From the NCBI GenBank assembly GCA_025766275.1, contig JAFKAC010000135.1, positions 1-64,000 on the forward strand: a stretch of DNA of 64,000 bases. Direction: 5' to 3'. The stretch is from Lactarius indigo. Lineage: Eukaryota; Basidiomycota; Agaricomycetes; Russulales; Russulaceae. A program made the position numbers and the translations under genes. The stretch's first letter is position 1, and each line of letters begins with the position of its first letter. The notes under the pieces were generated by a model that was given only the letters and a program-made list of their open reading frames with translations, ran no database searches and had not been told where the DNA came from. Below are positions 46,724 to 58,823 of this stretch, piece by piece.

Positions 46724-49700
46724 TTACGGACTGGACTTGTTTTCAACTTTACTTTAATTTCTTACTTACGCTTGCATTCGTGGGAAAGTCTTTCCTTTCT
46801 TGGCTTTCCCTTTTTCGGACTTGCTGCGCACTAGGAGCCTTAAGATTCTCTCCTAGTGCAAAGTGAGACAATGAGACACTCATTGTCCTTATTAGTCTTT
46901 ATTACTACTATACTTGGGCTAAATGCACCCTTTTATGGCAGGTGTCTCATTTCTATTTTTAACTTTGAGACATGTCTCACTTGCCTTTTATATCCTTGCT
47001 TCTTCTCACACTTACTGCGGATAGCTGTGCACACCTTCCTCTTTTTCCTGTGCCTGCTGCGGATTGCTGTACCTTCTTCTCACGCTTGCTGCGGATTGCT
47101 GTGTTACTTCTCACGCTTGCTGCGGATTGCGCCATTTGTTTGTTCCGCACAAACAAACCTTTTTCTATATAAGTCGTGGCCCTAGGTAGCTTGTATCCTT
47201 AGACTTGACTTCTTTACCATCACAGTATACATTGTTTTCCCATTCCCTTGGGGTAACTCTCTGCTGAACCGTCGAACCTCTTGAACCCCTGAACTCCTCT
47301 CACATCTTGAGTATTGTGTCATACTCTGAGATCCTTGTTAACCACTTAAACCTTGCCATTATCGGCTGAACCCTCGCTTATTGACATAGAAAGACCAGAC
47401 TTGCTCACGCCGAGCTGAACGTTCCTACTGTAACGTTACAATCAATCAGCTCGGGCGGCGGGCGTGTGAAGTTCTCCCCGTGAAACGAGGTTTGTTTGTA
47501 CGGCGTGAGTAGATCGATATGAAACACGGGGTGAATGCTCCACTGCGTGGGAAGTTCCAATCGATAATTGTAAGGGGACATCACCTGTGTCACCTGAAAG
47601 GGTCCGTGGCGTCGTGCCGCTAATTTTGCCGTGGGCTGATTGGTGCGGAGGTGTCTGCCTTCTAACCACACGAGGTCTCCCATTTTGAACTTGGGTGTAT
47701 CCTTGTTGCGGACCCACGCTTCTTGTGCCTTTTTCATGAGGCGTTGGGCATCCTCTCTTGCCTCTTTCAGTTGCGCTAATCACGCCGTTACCTGAGGAAG
47801 GGGGGATGGCTTATCTGTCCAATCCGCTTGCGGGTTGTATCCCATCAAAAGTTGAAATGGGGATTGCTTTGTGTGTTCATGTGGCCAGTTGTTGTGCGCA
47901 AATTCGGCGATTGGCAGATAAGTAGTCCAGTTATCTTGCCGCTCGTTCACCCAGAAGCACAGATACTGTTCTAGCCACTGATTGGTACGTTCGGACTGGC
48001 CGTCTGTACGCGGGTGATACGCCGTCGATATGTTCTGTTGAATGCCCAGGATGCGGCATATTTCTCTTGTAAATTTTGATGCGAAGCGGGGGTCTCGGTC
48101 ACTGATACACTTCCGAGGTAATCCGAAGCGTCTAAATATGTGGGTGACGTACAGGGCTGCCGTTTCTTCTGCGGTTATTTCTTCTCGGCACGGAATAAAG
48201 ACGGAGGCTTTGCTACAGTCGTGATCTGTGACAGTTAGTATGCTGTCGTAGCCTCTTGACGGCGGGAGTTTGGTAATGAAGTCCATGGCTACAGTCTGGA
48301 AGGGCGTGGCCTCTAGCACCGGCGTGATGGGGTGAAGCGCGGCTCGTATGGGTCTCATGTTTACTTTGTTTCGTTGGCACTCTGCGCAGCCTTGCACGTA
48401 CTCATACACGTCCTTTCGTAATCGTGGCCACCAGTAGTGTCGTTCCAGGATTCGTTGTGTCCTCGCAATTCCCGGGTGACCGTGTATCGGCAGGTCATGG
48501 TGGTCATGTATTAGTGTACGGTACGTTGACGCGGGCCCAGTTATCACAAACCTGTCGTCCTTGTACCATTCTCCTTCTATCTTTTTAAGGCGGTGGGGGT
48601 CTACCCACAATTTGATCACTTTGTTGTCTTGTTGATGACGCGGTTGCAGCAGGTTTGGATTCACAATGAAGGTGCGTGCGACGTTAAGGGCCCTTACAAA
48701 GACTTCGGGAGGGAGGACGACAACTTCAGTGTTGTCGTTCGTTCCTTGGTCGTAGTCAGGACGCCTTGACAGAGCGTCTGCCCTGCCATTGTTCTTTCCC
48801 TTGATGTGGTGAATCTCAAAATCATATTCTGAGAGTTCGAGCACTTCCCTTGCGACTCGTCTGCTAATCTTTTGCAGTGACTTCCAGTACTGCAGGTTGA
48901 GGTGATCCGAATAAATTTTGATTTTGTGTGGAGCCCCCGCAAGCAGTGGCCTCCAGTTTCGCAGGGCCTTTACTATCGCAAGCAATTCCAAGTCATAGAT
49001 GTCATAGTTTCGCTCTGTTTCTGAGAGTGTGGCTGAATAGTAGCCTATGGGGTGTCGCTTTCCGTCAGACTTCTTTTGCAATAAGACGGCTCCCACCGCG
49101 TATCCTGAGGCATCGACCTCCAGTTCAAACGGGTCCTGAAGGACCGGGTGTGCCAATACGGGTTCCTCCGTTACGAGGCTTTTCAAGGTGTTGAATGCCT
49201 TGTTTTCTTCTTCAGTCCATCGCCATTCTTCATCCTTTCTCGTTAGCTTAGTGAGTGGCTTGGCGTGATTTGCGAAGCCGTGGATGAAAAGTCTGTAAAA
49301 GTTACAGAAGCCAAGGAAAGAGCGGACGTCCTTGACCTTTGTTGGCGTTGGCCAGTCCTTGATGCCTTGAACTTTTACGGGGTCCATTCGAGTCACCCCC
49401 CTTTCAAGGATTACCCCCAGGTAATCCATCCGCGGCTGGTGGAATAGACACTTCTCAAGCTTGAAGTAGAGGTCGTGCTCCCGTGCGACGCTCAGAACGT
49501 TGCGCACGGCTGCAATATGGGCTGCTAGGTCATGAGCGAAGTGAGTGGCGATACCAATGTCATCCATGTAGACGTGTATCGTGGTGCCAAGGCGTTCGTG
49601 CTTCGCGATCGTATCGCGGTAGATGTGATTCATCATTGCCTGAAAGGTGGCTGGGGAGTTGGTAAGGCCGAAGAACATGACTGTGGGTTTGAAAAGGCCA

Positions 49701-50760
49701 AATTTGGTCTTGAACGCGGCCTTTTCCTGATCTCCGTCACGAATACGGATGTTGTTGTAGCCCCAGCGAATATCGAGCTTCGTATAGATGTGCGTGTTGC
49801 TGAGGTCGAGGATGAGGTCTTGGATTAGTGGGAGCGGGTATTGATTGCGAATGGTGTGTGAGTTGATTATGCGATAGTCCTGCACGGGGCATAGCTTTCC
49901 GTCCTTCTTTTTGATAAAGAAAAAGGAAGAGGCGTACGGGGAGATGGAAGGGTGCAGATACCCTTGCTTTAACTTTTCGTCAAGGAACTCCTTTAGTTCC
50001 CCTTCTTCTTTTTGCGTCATGGGGTATATTTTGCAGTCAATCGACGCCGGCGCCGATGGTTTGAAGTCAATTGCGTGGTCCCAGGGCCGTGCTGGTGGGA
50101 AGCGATGCGAGGCTTGTTCGTCAAACAGCATGCTGAATTCTGCATACACCGGCGGCAGCACAGCTGCCGTCTGCTGTTGCTTCGCCGATATGGCCAGTTC
50201 CGTCGAGGTGGTGGCTCTTGCGAAAGTCTCTTCTTCTAGTTCCTGGACGATCGCCTCTTTTTCTGTCGTGATTAGGGCCCTAATAGTGGGCGGCATGAGT
50301 AGTTCTTCGGTGGTTGCTAGCACCACCGGTTTCATATCGGGGTGCATGGTCGCGGTTGCCCAGCTGATAGTGGGTTTGAAGGCGCTGAGCCATGGGTAGC
50401 CCAGCACTATGTTTTCACTTCCGAGGTCGGTGATCAGGAAGGTCATCTTCTTTATCTGTCCTCGTGTTTTCACTTCTAGGTTAACGTAATGAGTGATTAA
50501 CCCAGCTTTATTTTCCGTGTTATCTATGTTCCATATTTTGCGGGGTGTTTTTAATGGCCATATCGGGATTCCTGCCTGGGCGGCCATGTCCAGCTTGATA
50601 AAGTTGTCGGTAGCTCCGGAGTCTACCAGTGCATTTGCTTCAGTCGTTTGGTAATTCGTTCGGACAGTCACTGGAATTCGCAGGGATCGATAGCGCATTG
50701 TCACAATTACAGAATTACATTGTAGAGCCCTCACCCAGACTGACGGGTTCAGGCGTTCTG

Positions 50761-50767
50761 AAAACCC
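50761..50767 (-). promoter_or_regulatory. LTR-RT-2 -1 frameshift slippery site
   Basis: Minus-strand GGGTTTT, phased G-GGT-TTT in the gag frame, followed by the gag stop 12 nt later. The pol frame opens in -1. Confidence 0.6.
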
Positions 50768-51030
50768 TCTTTCCCCCATAGATCTTGAAGTATGAGGTCT
50801 TTCACCTCGTCCGTACTGTTGGCCACCTGCGTCAGCCATTCCTTCGCCTGTTCTCCTGCCGTTTTTGCCGCGTTGATCTGTGGTGCAGGCGTCGCGCTGG
50901 GTGCCGGTGTTGCATACCCGGGCAGTGATGGTTCGTACTGAGACGTGGGGCCCGGAGAGCCCGGCCATTGAGGCGGCCAAGCGGTTTCGGTCATTCTGCT
51001 GCTGGATGGGGGGTTAGGCCACTGCCTTTG

Positions 51031-51535
51031 TGTTACGGTACGGACTTGACGACTCACACACACAACTCATGGCCGGTTATGACTACGGTCCGGTATCAGT
51101 ATTAGTCATGGACTCTTACTTCGCATCAGTCAGCATAGTAGTTCGCATGTGATTGTGACTCATGTATGACTCATTCCTAGGATAGCTGTACTAGGGTTCG
51201 AGCTAGTTACGCTATTCGCTACTCACTATTCCAGCGGCGCTTTAAAGCCCGCGCGTATCTGTATAAGTAGTCGCTTCGGAAGACCAAGAGTCCCCATCTT
51301 GGTCTTCTTCAATCCACCACTCGACTCGTCTTTTGTTCGCCTTAGCTTCGGGCTAAGTGTGCCTCCACTTCGATTCACCAAGGAGCTGTCTTCTTGCCTT
51401 TAGGTGCAGCGTGTGCCAGTGTGCCCCTGTTCACCTCATGTTGGGTTGACACGTGATCCCCAATCACTTAATCTTCGCTAAGTCGATTACACCTTTCTCG
51501 AGTCCAAGTCGGACTAACGCCAGTGGAGCGTAACA
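51031..51535 (+). repeat. 5' LTR of LTR-RT-5
   Basis: 505 bp, TGTTACGG...CGTAACA. It holds TATAAG (51262) and an inverted repeat around the predicted start (GAAGACCAAGA / TCTTGGTCTTC). Confidence 0.95.
51262..51306 (+). promoter_or_regulatory. LTR-RT-5 TATA box and predicted start / self-primer
   Basis: TATAAG (51262-51267) lies 34 bp before ATCTTGGTCTT (51296-51306), complementary to 51538-51548. Confidence 0.65.
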
Positions 51536-51537
51536 TT

Positions 51538-51548
51538 AAGACCAAGAT
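51538..51548 (+). other. LTR-RT-5 primer-binding site
   Basis: AAGACCAAGAT, two bases after the LTR. The 11-nt pairing ends exactly where the sequences diverge (TC here, CCC or TAC in its relatives). Confidence 0.65.
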
Positions 51549-51555
51549 TCTCATT

Positions 51556-53511
51556 GTGGCGTACTCGACCAGAGACCAGTGGACGTCCTTTCGTCCTTAC
51601 CATATTGAACGACGAGGAGACCGCAACGTACCCACAAGATTCTTGAGAGCAGCACAGTGGAGAGAACGAGGAGAAGACACCGGGTATTTCGTAGAGTTTA
51701 ACGGTCCTAACCGTTTCCAACCCGTTGAGTTCAATTTCGAACACCTCTGTTGGACCGAGGTTACTTGGAACCCCATAGATCATCGCTGGGACATTGTACG
51801 ACCAGCAGGAAGAAACTATAACTGCGACATCGACGCGCGAGAACTCAACAGCCGCACAGACTACGGTCCCATTGACGGACAAGCACAAGAATACACAGAC
51901 GAAGGGATTAGCGGAGAGGAAGCCTCCGACAGTCAGCAATCCCCAAGCAGAGGAAATACCCCAGCAGAAGACGCCAGCCTTGGAGCTATTGGCGATCACA
52001 TTATACAACGAACTGAGGCCCTTACCATCCATCAACCCGAACCAGAAGTAATCCACATTCGCAGTCCAGCAGTTGCAATGGCGACTGCCACTATTACTCG
52101 AGAGGAATTTCAACTCACCACAGAAGCAAGGGATCAGATCGCCCTGGAAGAACAAAGACGCATCACAGAAGAATCTCGAGCAAATTTAGCCCCCATCAAT
52201 CCCCACACTGGTCACCAAATGACTGACGACGACATAGCAATCCATCGCGCCATTGGGCCCGATATAGCTGACCCTCCCAGTGGAGGAGGCGGACCTCCTG
52301 GTGATCTACCAGGAGTAGGAGGAGGAGGAAGGCCCCCATCAAGAGGACCTGGGTTCGAGGGATTCCCTGGGGGATTCCCAGGAGGACCTCCGGGAGGAGG
52401 ATTACCAGGTGCCGGTCCCGTCATTCCTCCAAATAACAAATTAGCTGGCGAAGCACCCACAGTATTCGACGGAGAACGTGCGAAAGTCGAAGCATTCCTC
52501 ACCCAGTGGCACGTTTATTGGGGCATGAATGCAGATGAAGGCATCATGGCCACACCATACCGACGCGCCTTACTTTTTCTATCTTACATCAAAGGCGTCA
52601 ACGTCAGCGAATGGGTACTGGCCATGCTTACCTGGCTCAACGGCCAGATACAAGCGGGGATACCCCGTACCAGCGAAGGATTATGGAACGAAGTTACACG
52701 TAGCTTCATGCAGCGCTTCCAGAACACGATGGAGCAAGAACAAGCTCAATATGAGCTCAAAAAAGGGGTTAAAATGATTGGGGGCAATCTAGATGAGTAT
52801 TGCACCCAGTTCGAACAATTGATACGCCGCGCTCAGTATCGGCTTGACAATCCTCAGACGCTGGACCTATTCGCAAGCGGGCTACCGAAAGATCTGTATG
52901 AGAAGGTCTACACTCTCGACAACCCTCGCAATTACCGCGAGTGGAAAGAAGCAGCTACTACTCGCCAGCAACAATACCTTCACCTCAAAGCGGTATTAAA
53001 CAAAGGAGTTCCTCAAGGACAGGGACAAGGGAGACAACGACAACAACGACAATGGCAGGGACCGCCAAGGAGTTCCTGGCAACCAAGAAATCTGCCCCGA
53101 GATCCTAACGCTATGGACACCTCGGCAGACCGAATTCGAGGGCGACTTGCAGGAGCAGAGGATATACTCGCTCCGCGTCCTCCATACCGACCAAGAGGAG
53201 GATTTTTACAGAGAGGAGGAGGACGCAATAACCAAAGGCCAGTCACTTGTTACAATTGTGGCAAAGACGGGCACATGGCCCGTGATTGCAGACAACCATG
53301 AGGAGGATATCAACCCCAGGCATCAACCAGTCGGTATATCGATACCGACTATCATCAACAAGAACCAGAAGTCGCTACCAGGGCGGTCCAAGATGTCCCC
53401 CCTCAACAGTGCGCCAGCGATTGGCTTAACGGAGTAGCAGGAGAAACGGACGACGTAAAAGACATTATCCTCCAACAGTTGTGGAAGAAGGAGGGTTTTC
53501 AGGACGCCTGA
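51556..53511 (+). pseudogene. gag: Gag of LTR-RT-5, one premature TGA
   Basis: I start it at GTG 51556 (context ATT-GTG-G), aligned with the GTG of LTR-RT-2 and LTR-RT-4. The first in-frame AUG is codon 175 (52078, MATATITREEF). The only AUG upstream of it (51438) is CGTG in the 3' LTR, so probably a later mutation. N-terminal extension (TGYFVEFNGPNRFQPVEFNF, LCWTEVTWNPI); glycine/proline-rich linker (52275-52430); capsid-like region (KVEAFLTQWHVYWGMNAD); CCHC knuckle (CYNCGKDGHMARDC). The frame is cut by TGA at 53299-53301, four residues after the knuckle, but stays open afterwards to TGA 53509-53511 with the family's usual C-terminus (LQQLWKKEGFQDA). Confidence 0.85.
53493..53499 (+). promoter_or_regulatory. 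LTR-RT-5 -1 frameshift slippery site
   Basis: GGGTTTT in phase G-GGT-TTT. Downstream CAGG-ACG-CCTG and the outer GGGTT/AACCC could fold around it. Confidence 0.6.
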
Positions 53512-56500
53512 ACCCATCGGCCTGGGTGAGGGCAGTTAATTGTAACAGTGTAATCATGACTCGCTATCGTTCTATGAGAGTTCCAGTATTGATTCGCACC
53601 AGTTACGCAATGGCCGACATACGAGCATTAGTTGACTCAGGAGCAACCCATTGCTTCATGAAACCATCCTTCGCAAAGAGGATGGGACTAGGGACTAAAC
53701 AACTTGATGTCCCAAAGAAAATATGGAATATTGATAACACGGAGAATAAGTCGGGGCGTATCACTCACTATACCGATGTTGACGTCCAGACTAAAGGCAT
53801 TCACAAGGAAATTCGCTTCCTTATTACAGACATTGGCAACGAAGATATCGTACTGGGATATCCCTGGCTCGCCACATACGACCCACACATCAAATGGTCA
53901 CAAGCTGCCATACATGAAGATATGCTCCCCATCATTATTCGATCCACCAATCCTTACATTAAAACAACACCGGTCGTTGCAACCACCACCGTCCAGGACG
54001 ACAAGTATGAAATAGTACACTCTTGCGTCATCACGGACGAACAACGGCAGCAATTCGAAGAAGGATGCCGAATCAGGGCCACTGCTACTGATCTCGCCAT
54101 CGCTGCTCAACAATACGTCACTAAAGCTGAGTTACCCCCCAAATACTGCGAATTTGAACGTCTCTTCAGTGAAGAAGCATCAGACAGGTTTCCGCCAAGC
54201 AGGCCTTGGGATCACGCCATCGAATTCAAACCCGGGACAGCCGACGCTATCGACTGCAAGATATACCCTATGACTCAGGAAGAAGACAAAAAACTACGCG
54301 AATGGATAGATGAACAACTAAAGAAAGGCTATATACGACCCTCTAAGTCCCCCTACGCCTCATCCTTCTTCTTCATCAAAAAGAAAGATGGGAAATTACG
54401 GCCTGTTCAAGACTATTGGAAGATCAATGCCGTCACTATCAGGAATCAATACCCGCTCCCTCTCATTTCCGACCTCATCACTGACCTTAGTAACGCTCAT
54501 ATCTACACCAAACTCGACGTTCGGTGGGGATATAACAATGTGCGCATCAAGGAAGGAGACGAAGAAAAGGCGGCATTCAAAACACGATATGGACTATTTG
54601 AACCAACGGTGATGTTCTTTGGCTTAACCAACTCTCCGGCAACGTTCCAGACAATGATGAACTTCATCTTCAGGGACATAATTGCCAAGCATGAAAAATG
54701 GGGCACGGTTATTCGGGTCTATATGGACGACATCGGCATCGCTACGGGACTTAATCACTCTTTATCAGATCACATTGAAGCAGTCAAGGACGTCCTCCGC
54801 GTATCCGCGGAACACGACCTGTATTACAAGCTTGAGAAATGTCTATTCCACTCCCCACGCATGGATTACCTGGGGGTAATCCTTGAAAAGGGGGTGACGC
54901 GCATGGACCCCATCAAAATTTCGGGTATTAAAGACTGGCCTACGCCAACCAAAGTTAAGGACATCCGCTCTTTCCTTGGGTTCTGCAATTTTTACCGACC
55001 CTTCATACGAGGATTTGCAACCAAAGCACGACCTCTTAACAAACTTACACGCAAAGATGCCGAATGGCACTGGGGGACCGAAGAAGAAAAAGCATTTCAA
55101 GACCTCAAAACCCTCGTCACCAGCGAACCCGTTCTTGCACATCCAGACCTCACGCAACAATTCGAGCTAGAAGTCGACGCATCCGGATTCGCCACTGGAG
55201 CTGTTCTCCTCCAACACAAAGCAGATGGCAAAAGACATCCCATCAGCTATTACTCATCTACTCTCAACGAAGCCAAACGAAATTACGATATCTACGATCT
55301 TGAACTCTTGGCAATTGTCAAAGCTTTTCGCCACTGGAGACCCCTCTTAGCGGGTTCCCCGCACAAGATCAAAGTATTCTCCGATCATCTCAATTTACAG
55401 TACTGGAAGTCACCACAGAAGATTAGTAGACGTGTAGCCAGGGAAGTACTCGAACTCTCAGAATACGACTTCGAAATTCACCACATCAAAGGCACCTCCA
55501 ACGGACGCGCCGACGCACTATCCCAAAGGCCGGATTATGATCAAGGAGAAAACGACAACGAGGGTATAACAGTACTACCAGAAAGCGTCTTTGCACGCGC
55601 CACCATGCTCGAAGAACCACGACACCCTCATTGGAGGCCTGAAATCTTACCGACAGAGATGACTCTCGAACACCCTATCTACGAGCAGGACTCAGCTAAG
55701 TTGAAACCTTGGGTCGACGCTCACAAACTAAAAGACATCGAAGGGACATGGTACAAGGATGGACGCCGAGTAGTCACCGGTGGTATCCATGACAAGCGCA
55801 CTATTATTGCTGCTCACCACGACTCCCCTGTCTACGGACACCCGGGTATCAAACGTACTCTCCAGCTCACTGAACGACACTACTGGTGGCCACAGATGAA
55901 GAACGATGTCATGGACTACGTCAAAGGCTGCGCAGAATGCCAGCGACACAAAGTCAACCTCCGACCCATTAGAGCACCCCTATACCCGATCTATCCCAAA
56001 CCAGAAGCCCTGCCATTCGAGACCATCGCAGTGGACTTTATTACTAAACTCCCTATATCCCATGGTTATGACTCCATTTTAACCGTAACAGATCACGACT
56101 GCACCAAAGCGGCCGTCTTCATCCCTTGTAATGAAGAAATAACTGCAGAAGGAACGGCCGCCTTGTACGTTTCTCACGTCTTCCCACGATTTGGACTCCC
56201 GTCGCATGTTATCAGTGACCAAGACCCCCGCTTCGCATCCAAGTTTATGCGAGAGATATGCAAAATCCTTGGCATCAGCCAAAACATCTCAACTGCCTAT
56301 CACCCTAGAACTGATGGCCAATCAGAACGAACAAATCAGTGGCTGGAACAATATCTCCGCTTCTGGGTAAATGAGCGGCAAGATGACTGGGTCCGATATC
56401 TGCCTATGGCAGAATTCACGCATAACAACTGGCCCAACGAAACTACACGAGAGTCCCCCTTCTTCCTCTTGTCGGGATTCAACCCTCGTGCTGATTGGAC

Positions 56501-58286
56501 CGATAGGCCTTCCCCTATTCCACAGGTATCGTTAAGGTTAGACCAGTTCAAACAAGCGAGACAGCGTGCATTCTCCTGCATGCTCCAGGCGCAAAAGTCA
56601 TGGGTCAAACACAAAGATATGCCCAGATTCAAAGAAGGAGACCTTGTGTGGCTAGAAGGACGCCACTTACGCACACACCAACCAACCGCAAAACTAGCGG
56701 CCAAACAACATGGGCCGTTTAAGGTCATCCAGGTGATGTCCCCTGTCAACTATCGCCTCGAACTTCCCACGCAGTGGAGCATCCATGATGTTTTCCACAT
56801 AGATCTTCTCACACCTTATCGCGAGACACCCACGCACGGACCAAACTATCAGCGCCCACCACCTGATTTGGTTGATAACGAGGAAGAATACGAGGTCGAG
56901 AAGATTCTGGATTCTCGGCGGTTCGGCAGAAGACGTCGGCTCCAATACCTCGTGAAATGGAAGGGGTACCCGGACTCCGATAATCAATGGATAGATAAGG
57001 ATGACGTATTTGCCGACGAAGCCGTTCGGGACTTCAAACATTCTAATCCCGACAGAGAAGTGCATATAAGGACGACCTCCTGCCGCGATAAGTCCCCATC
57101 TCCCATTCACTCCATGTCCTCTACTCGACGCAATGACCAGCTCGCACTCCTCTCCACTCTTGTCAACGACTCCTCCGCCACGCTTGTTAACCCCGACACC
57201 GCCAACGACGCCACAACCACTGGAGCTGAGGGAAGAAGCCGTCCCTCCGTGCAGCATGAGGAAGACGGCCCTATCACTGGTGAAGAATTGCGCCAGACAC
57301 TGCAACGATTCCCTATGCCTGTACAGGGAACTCTCGACGACGATCCAGCAGCAACTCAACCAGCACCTCCGCCCATGTACGCCCTTACAAACCCCAACAC
57401 CGGTGAGCCCGAAGTCTTCCTCACGGAAGACGAGCTTTTTCGGCTTCAAGCAGCTGTCCCGCGCGGTGCAGCCACCAGACGCCATGAAGAAGTACGAACA
57501 AGAGTGGAAGGAGACGGCGGCGCGGTGGCAGCAGGAGCAACTGCATATCTCCACTTGCCGACGCCGAATGATGAAGGAGCGGAGGGAGTATTGGACGAGG
57601 ATGAGGATGAAGACGAGCTTGGAGACCACTACCCCATCAGGCACGCATTCCTTAATCATGAATTCTACGCTGAAGATCCAGCTGCCACGCCCTACCTCAT
57701 CGACGCAGCGGGGGGGCCTTTACACCGAGGACGAGTTGCCGTGGCACAAGTGGCTCGTTATACACCAATGGGCGAATGAGACCCAGCAACCAGGGCTGTC
57801 GTCCCTGAAGGGTTCCGGGTCAATCGAGGACCCGATTACATTCCGTTCCCGATCAAACTCCCCAACGGACTGACGGTACAAGCATCCCACGTACAGGTTA
57901 TCCGAGGAGGAGACCCCTTCGTACTCGGATTAGCTCCGGGATTGGGCTTCCTTTATGGCAAACCCCTCTATGCCACCCCTCATCTCCCAAAGAACAACCA
58001 TGCATTCATACCTCACGAGGAGTACTTCCTACTCCGCGATCGACACCCTATAGATTTGCTACTAATGCGCATCGGAGATGTCACCCTCATTCAAGAACTG
58101 CGCCAGTTCCAACAGTTCGCTTTCGCCGAAGAACAACTGGAGAAGCGGATGCAACAGTTGCAGTTAGAGAGGGAGATGGTGGCTCAAGATAAAAAGGACA
58201 GTCTCTATCGTCTCGAGAGGGCTAACATATTGGCGCGGATGGAAGATGAAGCGGAACGGATGAGGCAGGAATTGGTAGCGGACTAG
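53493..58286 (+). pseudogene. pol: Pol of LTR-RT-5, one TGA near the C-terminus
   Basis: 1598 codons in the -1 frame. Protease ALVDSGATHCF; RT with KKDGKLRPVQDYWKIN (R to W) and an intact YMDDIGIAT; RNase H LEVDASGFATGAVL; integrase with GHPGIKRTLQLTERHYWW, CAECQRHK, AVDFITKLP, ISDQDPRF (R to Q) and QSERTNQWLEQYL; chromodomain EEEYEVEKIL, LQYLVKWKGYPDSDNQW. The C-terminal domain (YPIRHAFL, VVPEGFRVNRGPDYI, FLYGKPLYATP and a coiled coil ending RMEDEAERMRQELV) is interrupted by TGA 57777-57779 and is otherwise in frame to TAG 58286. The enzymatic core is the most complete of the four nested elements; the TGA would cost only the C-terminal part. Confidence 0.9.
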
Positions 58287-58318
58287 TGAGGTGGGCCTCA
58301 CTCTTGAAAAGGGGGTGA

Positions 58319-58823
58319 TGTTACGGTACGGACTTGACGACTCACACACACAACTCATGGCCGGTTATGACTACGGTCCGGTATCAGTATTAGTCATGGA
58401 CTCTTACTTCACATCAGTCAGCATAGTAGTTTGCATGTGATTGTGACTCATGTATGACTCATTCCTGGGATAGCTGTACTAGGGTTCGAGCTAGTTACGC
58501 TATTCGCTACTCACTATTCCAGCGGCGCTTTAAAGCCCACGCGTATCTGTATAAGTAGTCGCTTCGGAAGACCAAGAGTCCCCATCTTGGTCTTCTTCAA
58601 TCCACCACTCGACTCGTCTTTTGTTCGCCTTAGCTTCGGGCTAAGTGTGCCTCCACTTCGATTCACCAAGGAGCTGTCTTCTTGCCTTTAGGTGCAGCGT
58701 GTGCCAGTGTGCCCCTGTTCACCTCGTGTTGGGTTGACACGTGATCCCCAATCACTTAATCTTCGCTAAGTCAATTACACCTTTCTCGAGTCCAAGTCGG
58801 ACTAACGCCGGTGGAGCGTAACA
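58319..58823 (+). repeat. 3' LTR of LTR-RT-5
   Basis: 505 bp. CGTG here, where the 5' copy has CATG, shows that the leader originally lacked that AUG. Confidence 0.95.

Larger units (their letters stand above)
31101..47440 (+). mobile_element. LTR-RT-3: full-length Ty3/Gypsy chromovirus of a second lineage
   Basis: A plus-strand element (31101-31783, 32288-38862, 46728-47440; 7971 bp without insertions) with target duplication ATCAA (31096-31100 and 47441-47445) in the pol of LTR-RT-2. LTRs are 719 bp once the inserted DNA is removed, with seven differences by eye, all CpG transitions. A solo LTR sits in the 5' LTR and LTR-RT-4 sits six bases into the 3' LTR. A polypurine tract (AAGGGAGGGTAA) abuts the 3' LTR. 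It has one premature TGA in RT. Confidence 0.95.
38857..47440 (+). repeat. 3' LTR of LTR-RT-3, split by LTR-RT-4
   Basis: TGTTAC (38857-38862) continues at 46728-47440; total 719 bp, the same as the 5' copy. Integration of LTR-RT-4 lies six bases inside the LTR. Confidence 0.95.
29692..50767 (-). pseudogene. pol: Pol of LTR-RT-2 (split by LTR-RT-3)
   Basis: Pieces 47446-50767 and 29692-31100 join in frame (4731 nt, 1577 codons). In order: aspartic protease (LVDSGATDNF); RT with the finger motif KKDGKLCPVQDYRIIN (one R to C change) and an intact YMDDIGIAT; RNase H (LEVDASGYAVGAVL); integrase with an H-H-C-C finger (HGHPGIARTQRILERHYWW, CAECQRNK) and DDE segments (AMDFITKLP, ISDRDPRF, QSERTNQWLEQYL); chromodomain (EEEYEVEAIL, LQYLVKWKGYPDSENQW); and a further C-terminal domain ending in a probable coiled coil. 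One TGA (47780-47782) stands where LTR-RT-4 has CGA. LTR-RT-3 is inserted between integrase and chromodomain. Confidence 0.9.
51031..58823 (+). mobile_element. LTR-RT-5: full-length Ty3/Gypsy chromovirus of a third lineage
   Basis: A plus-strand element of 7793 bp with 505 bp LTRs and target duplication CTTTG (51026-51030 and 58824-58828), inserted in the gag of LTR-RT-2. The LTRs differ at seven positions by eye, six of them CpG transitions. Polypurine tract GAAAAGGGGGTGA abuts the 3' LTR. TGA codons interrupt gag (53299-53301) and the pol C-terminus (57777-57779). Confidence 0.95.

Noticed and set aside
46856..47185. Hydrophobic plus-strand frame of 109 codons in the LTR of LTR-RT-3 (also at 31235-31564)
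   Set aside because: It lies wholly in U3 upstream of the TATA box, is duplicated only because the LTR is, and contains tandem TGCTGCGGATTG repeats.
51514..52155. Minus-strand 213-codon open frame opposite the start of LTR-RT-5 gag
   Set aside because: It is the shadow of the conserved gag extension; the protein-level conservation is on the plus strand.
56694..57659. 321-codon minus-strand open frame inside LTR-RT-5 pol
   Set aside because: Antisense to the integrase/chromodomain region with no recognisable motif; explained by codon bias of pol.
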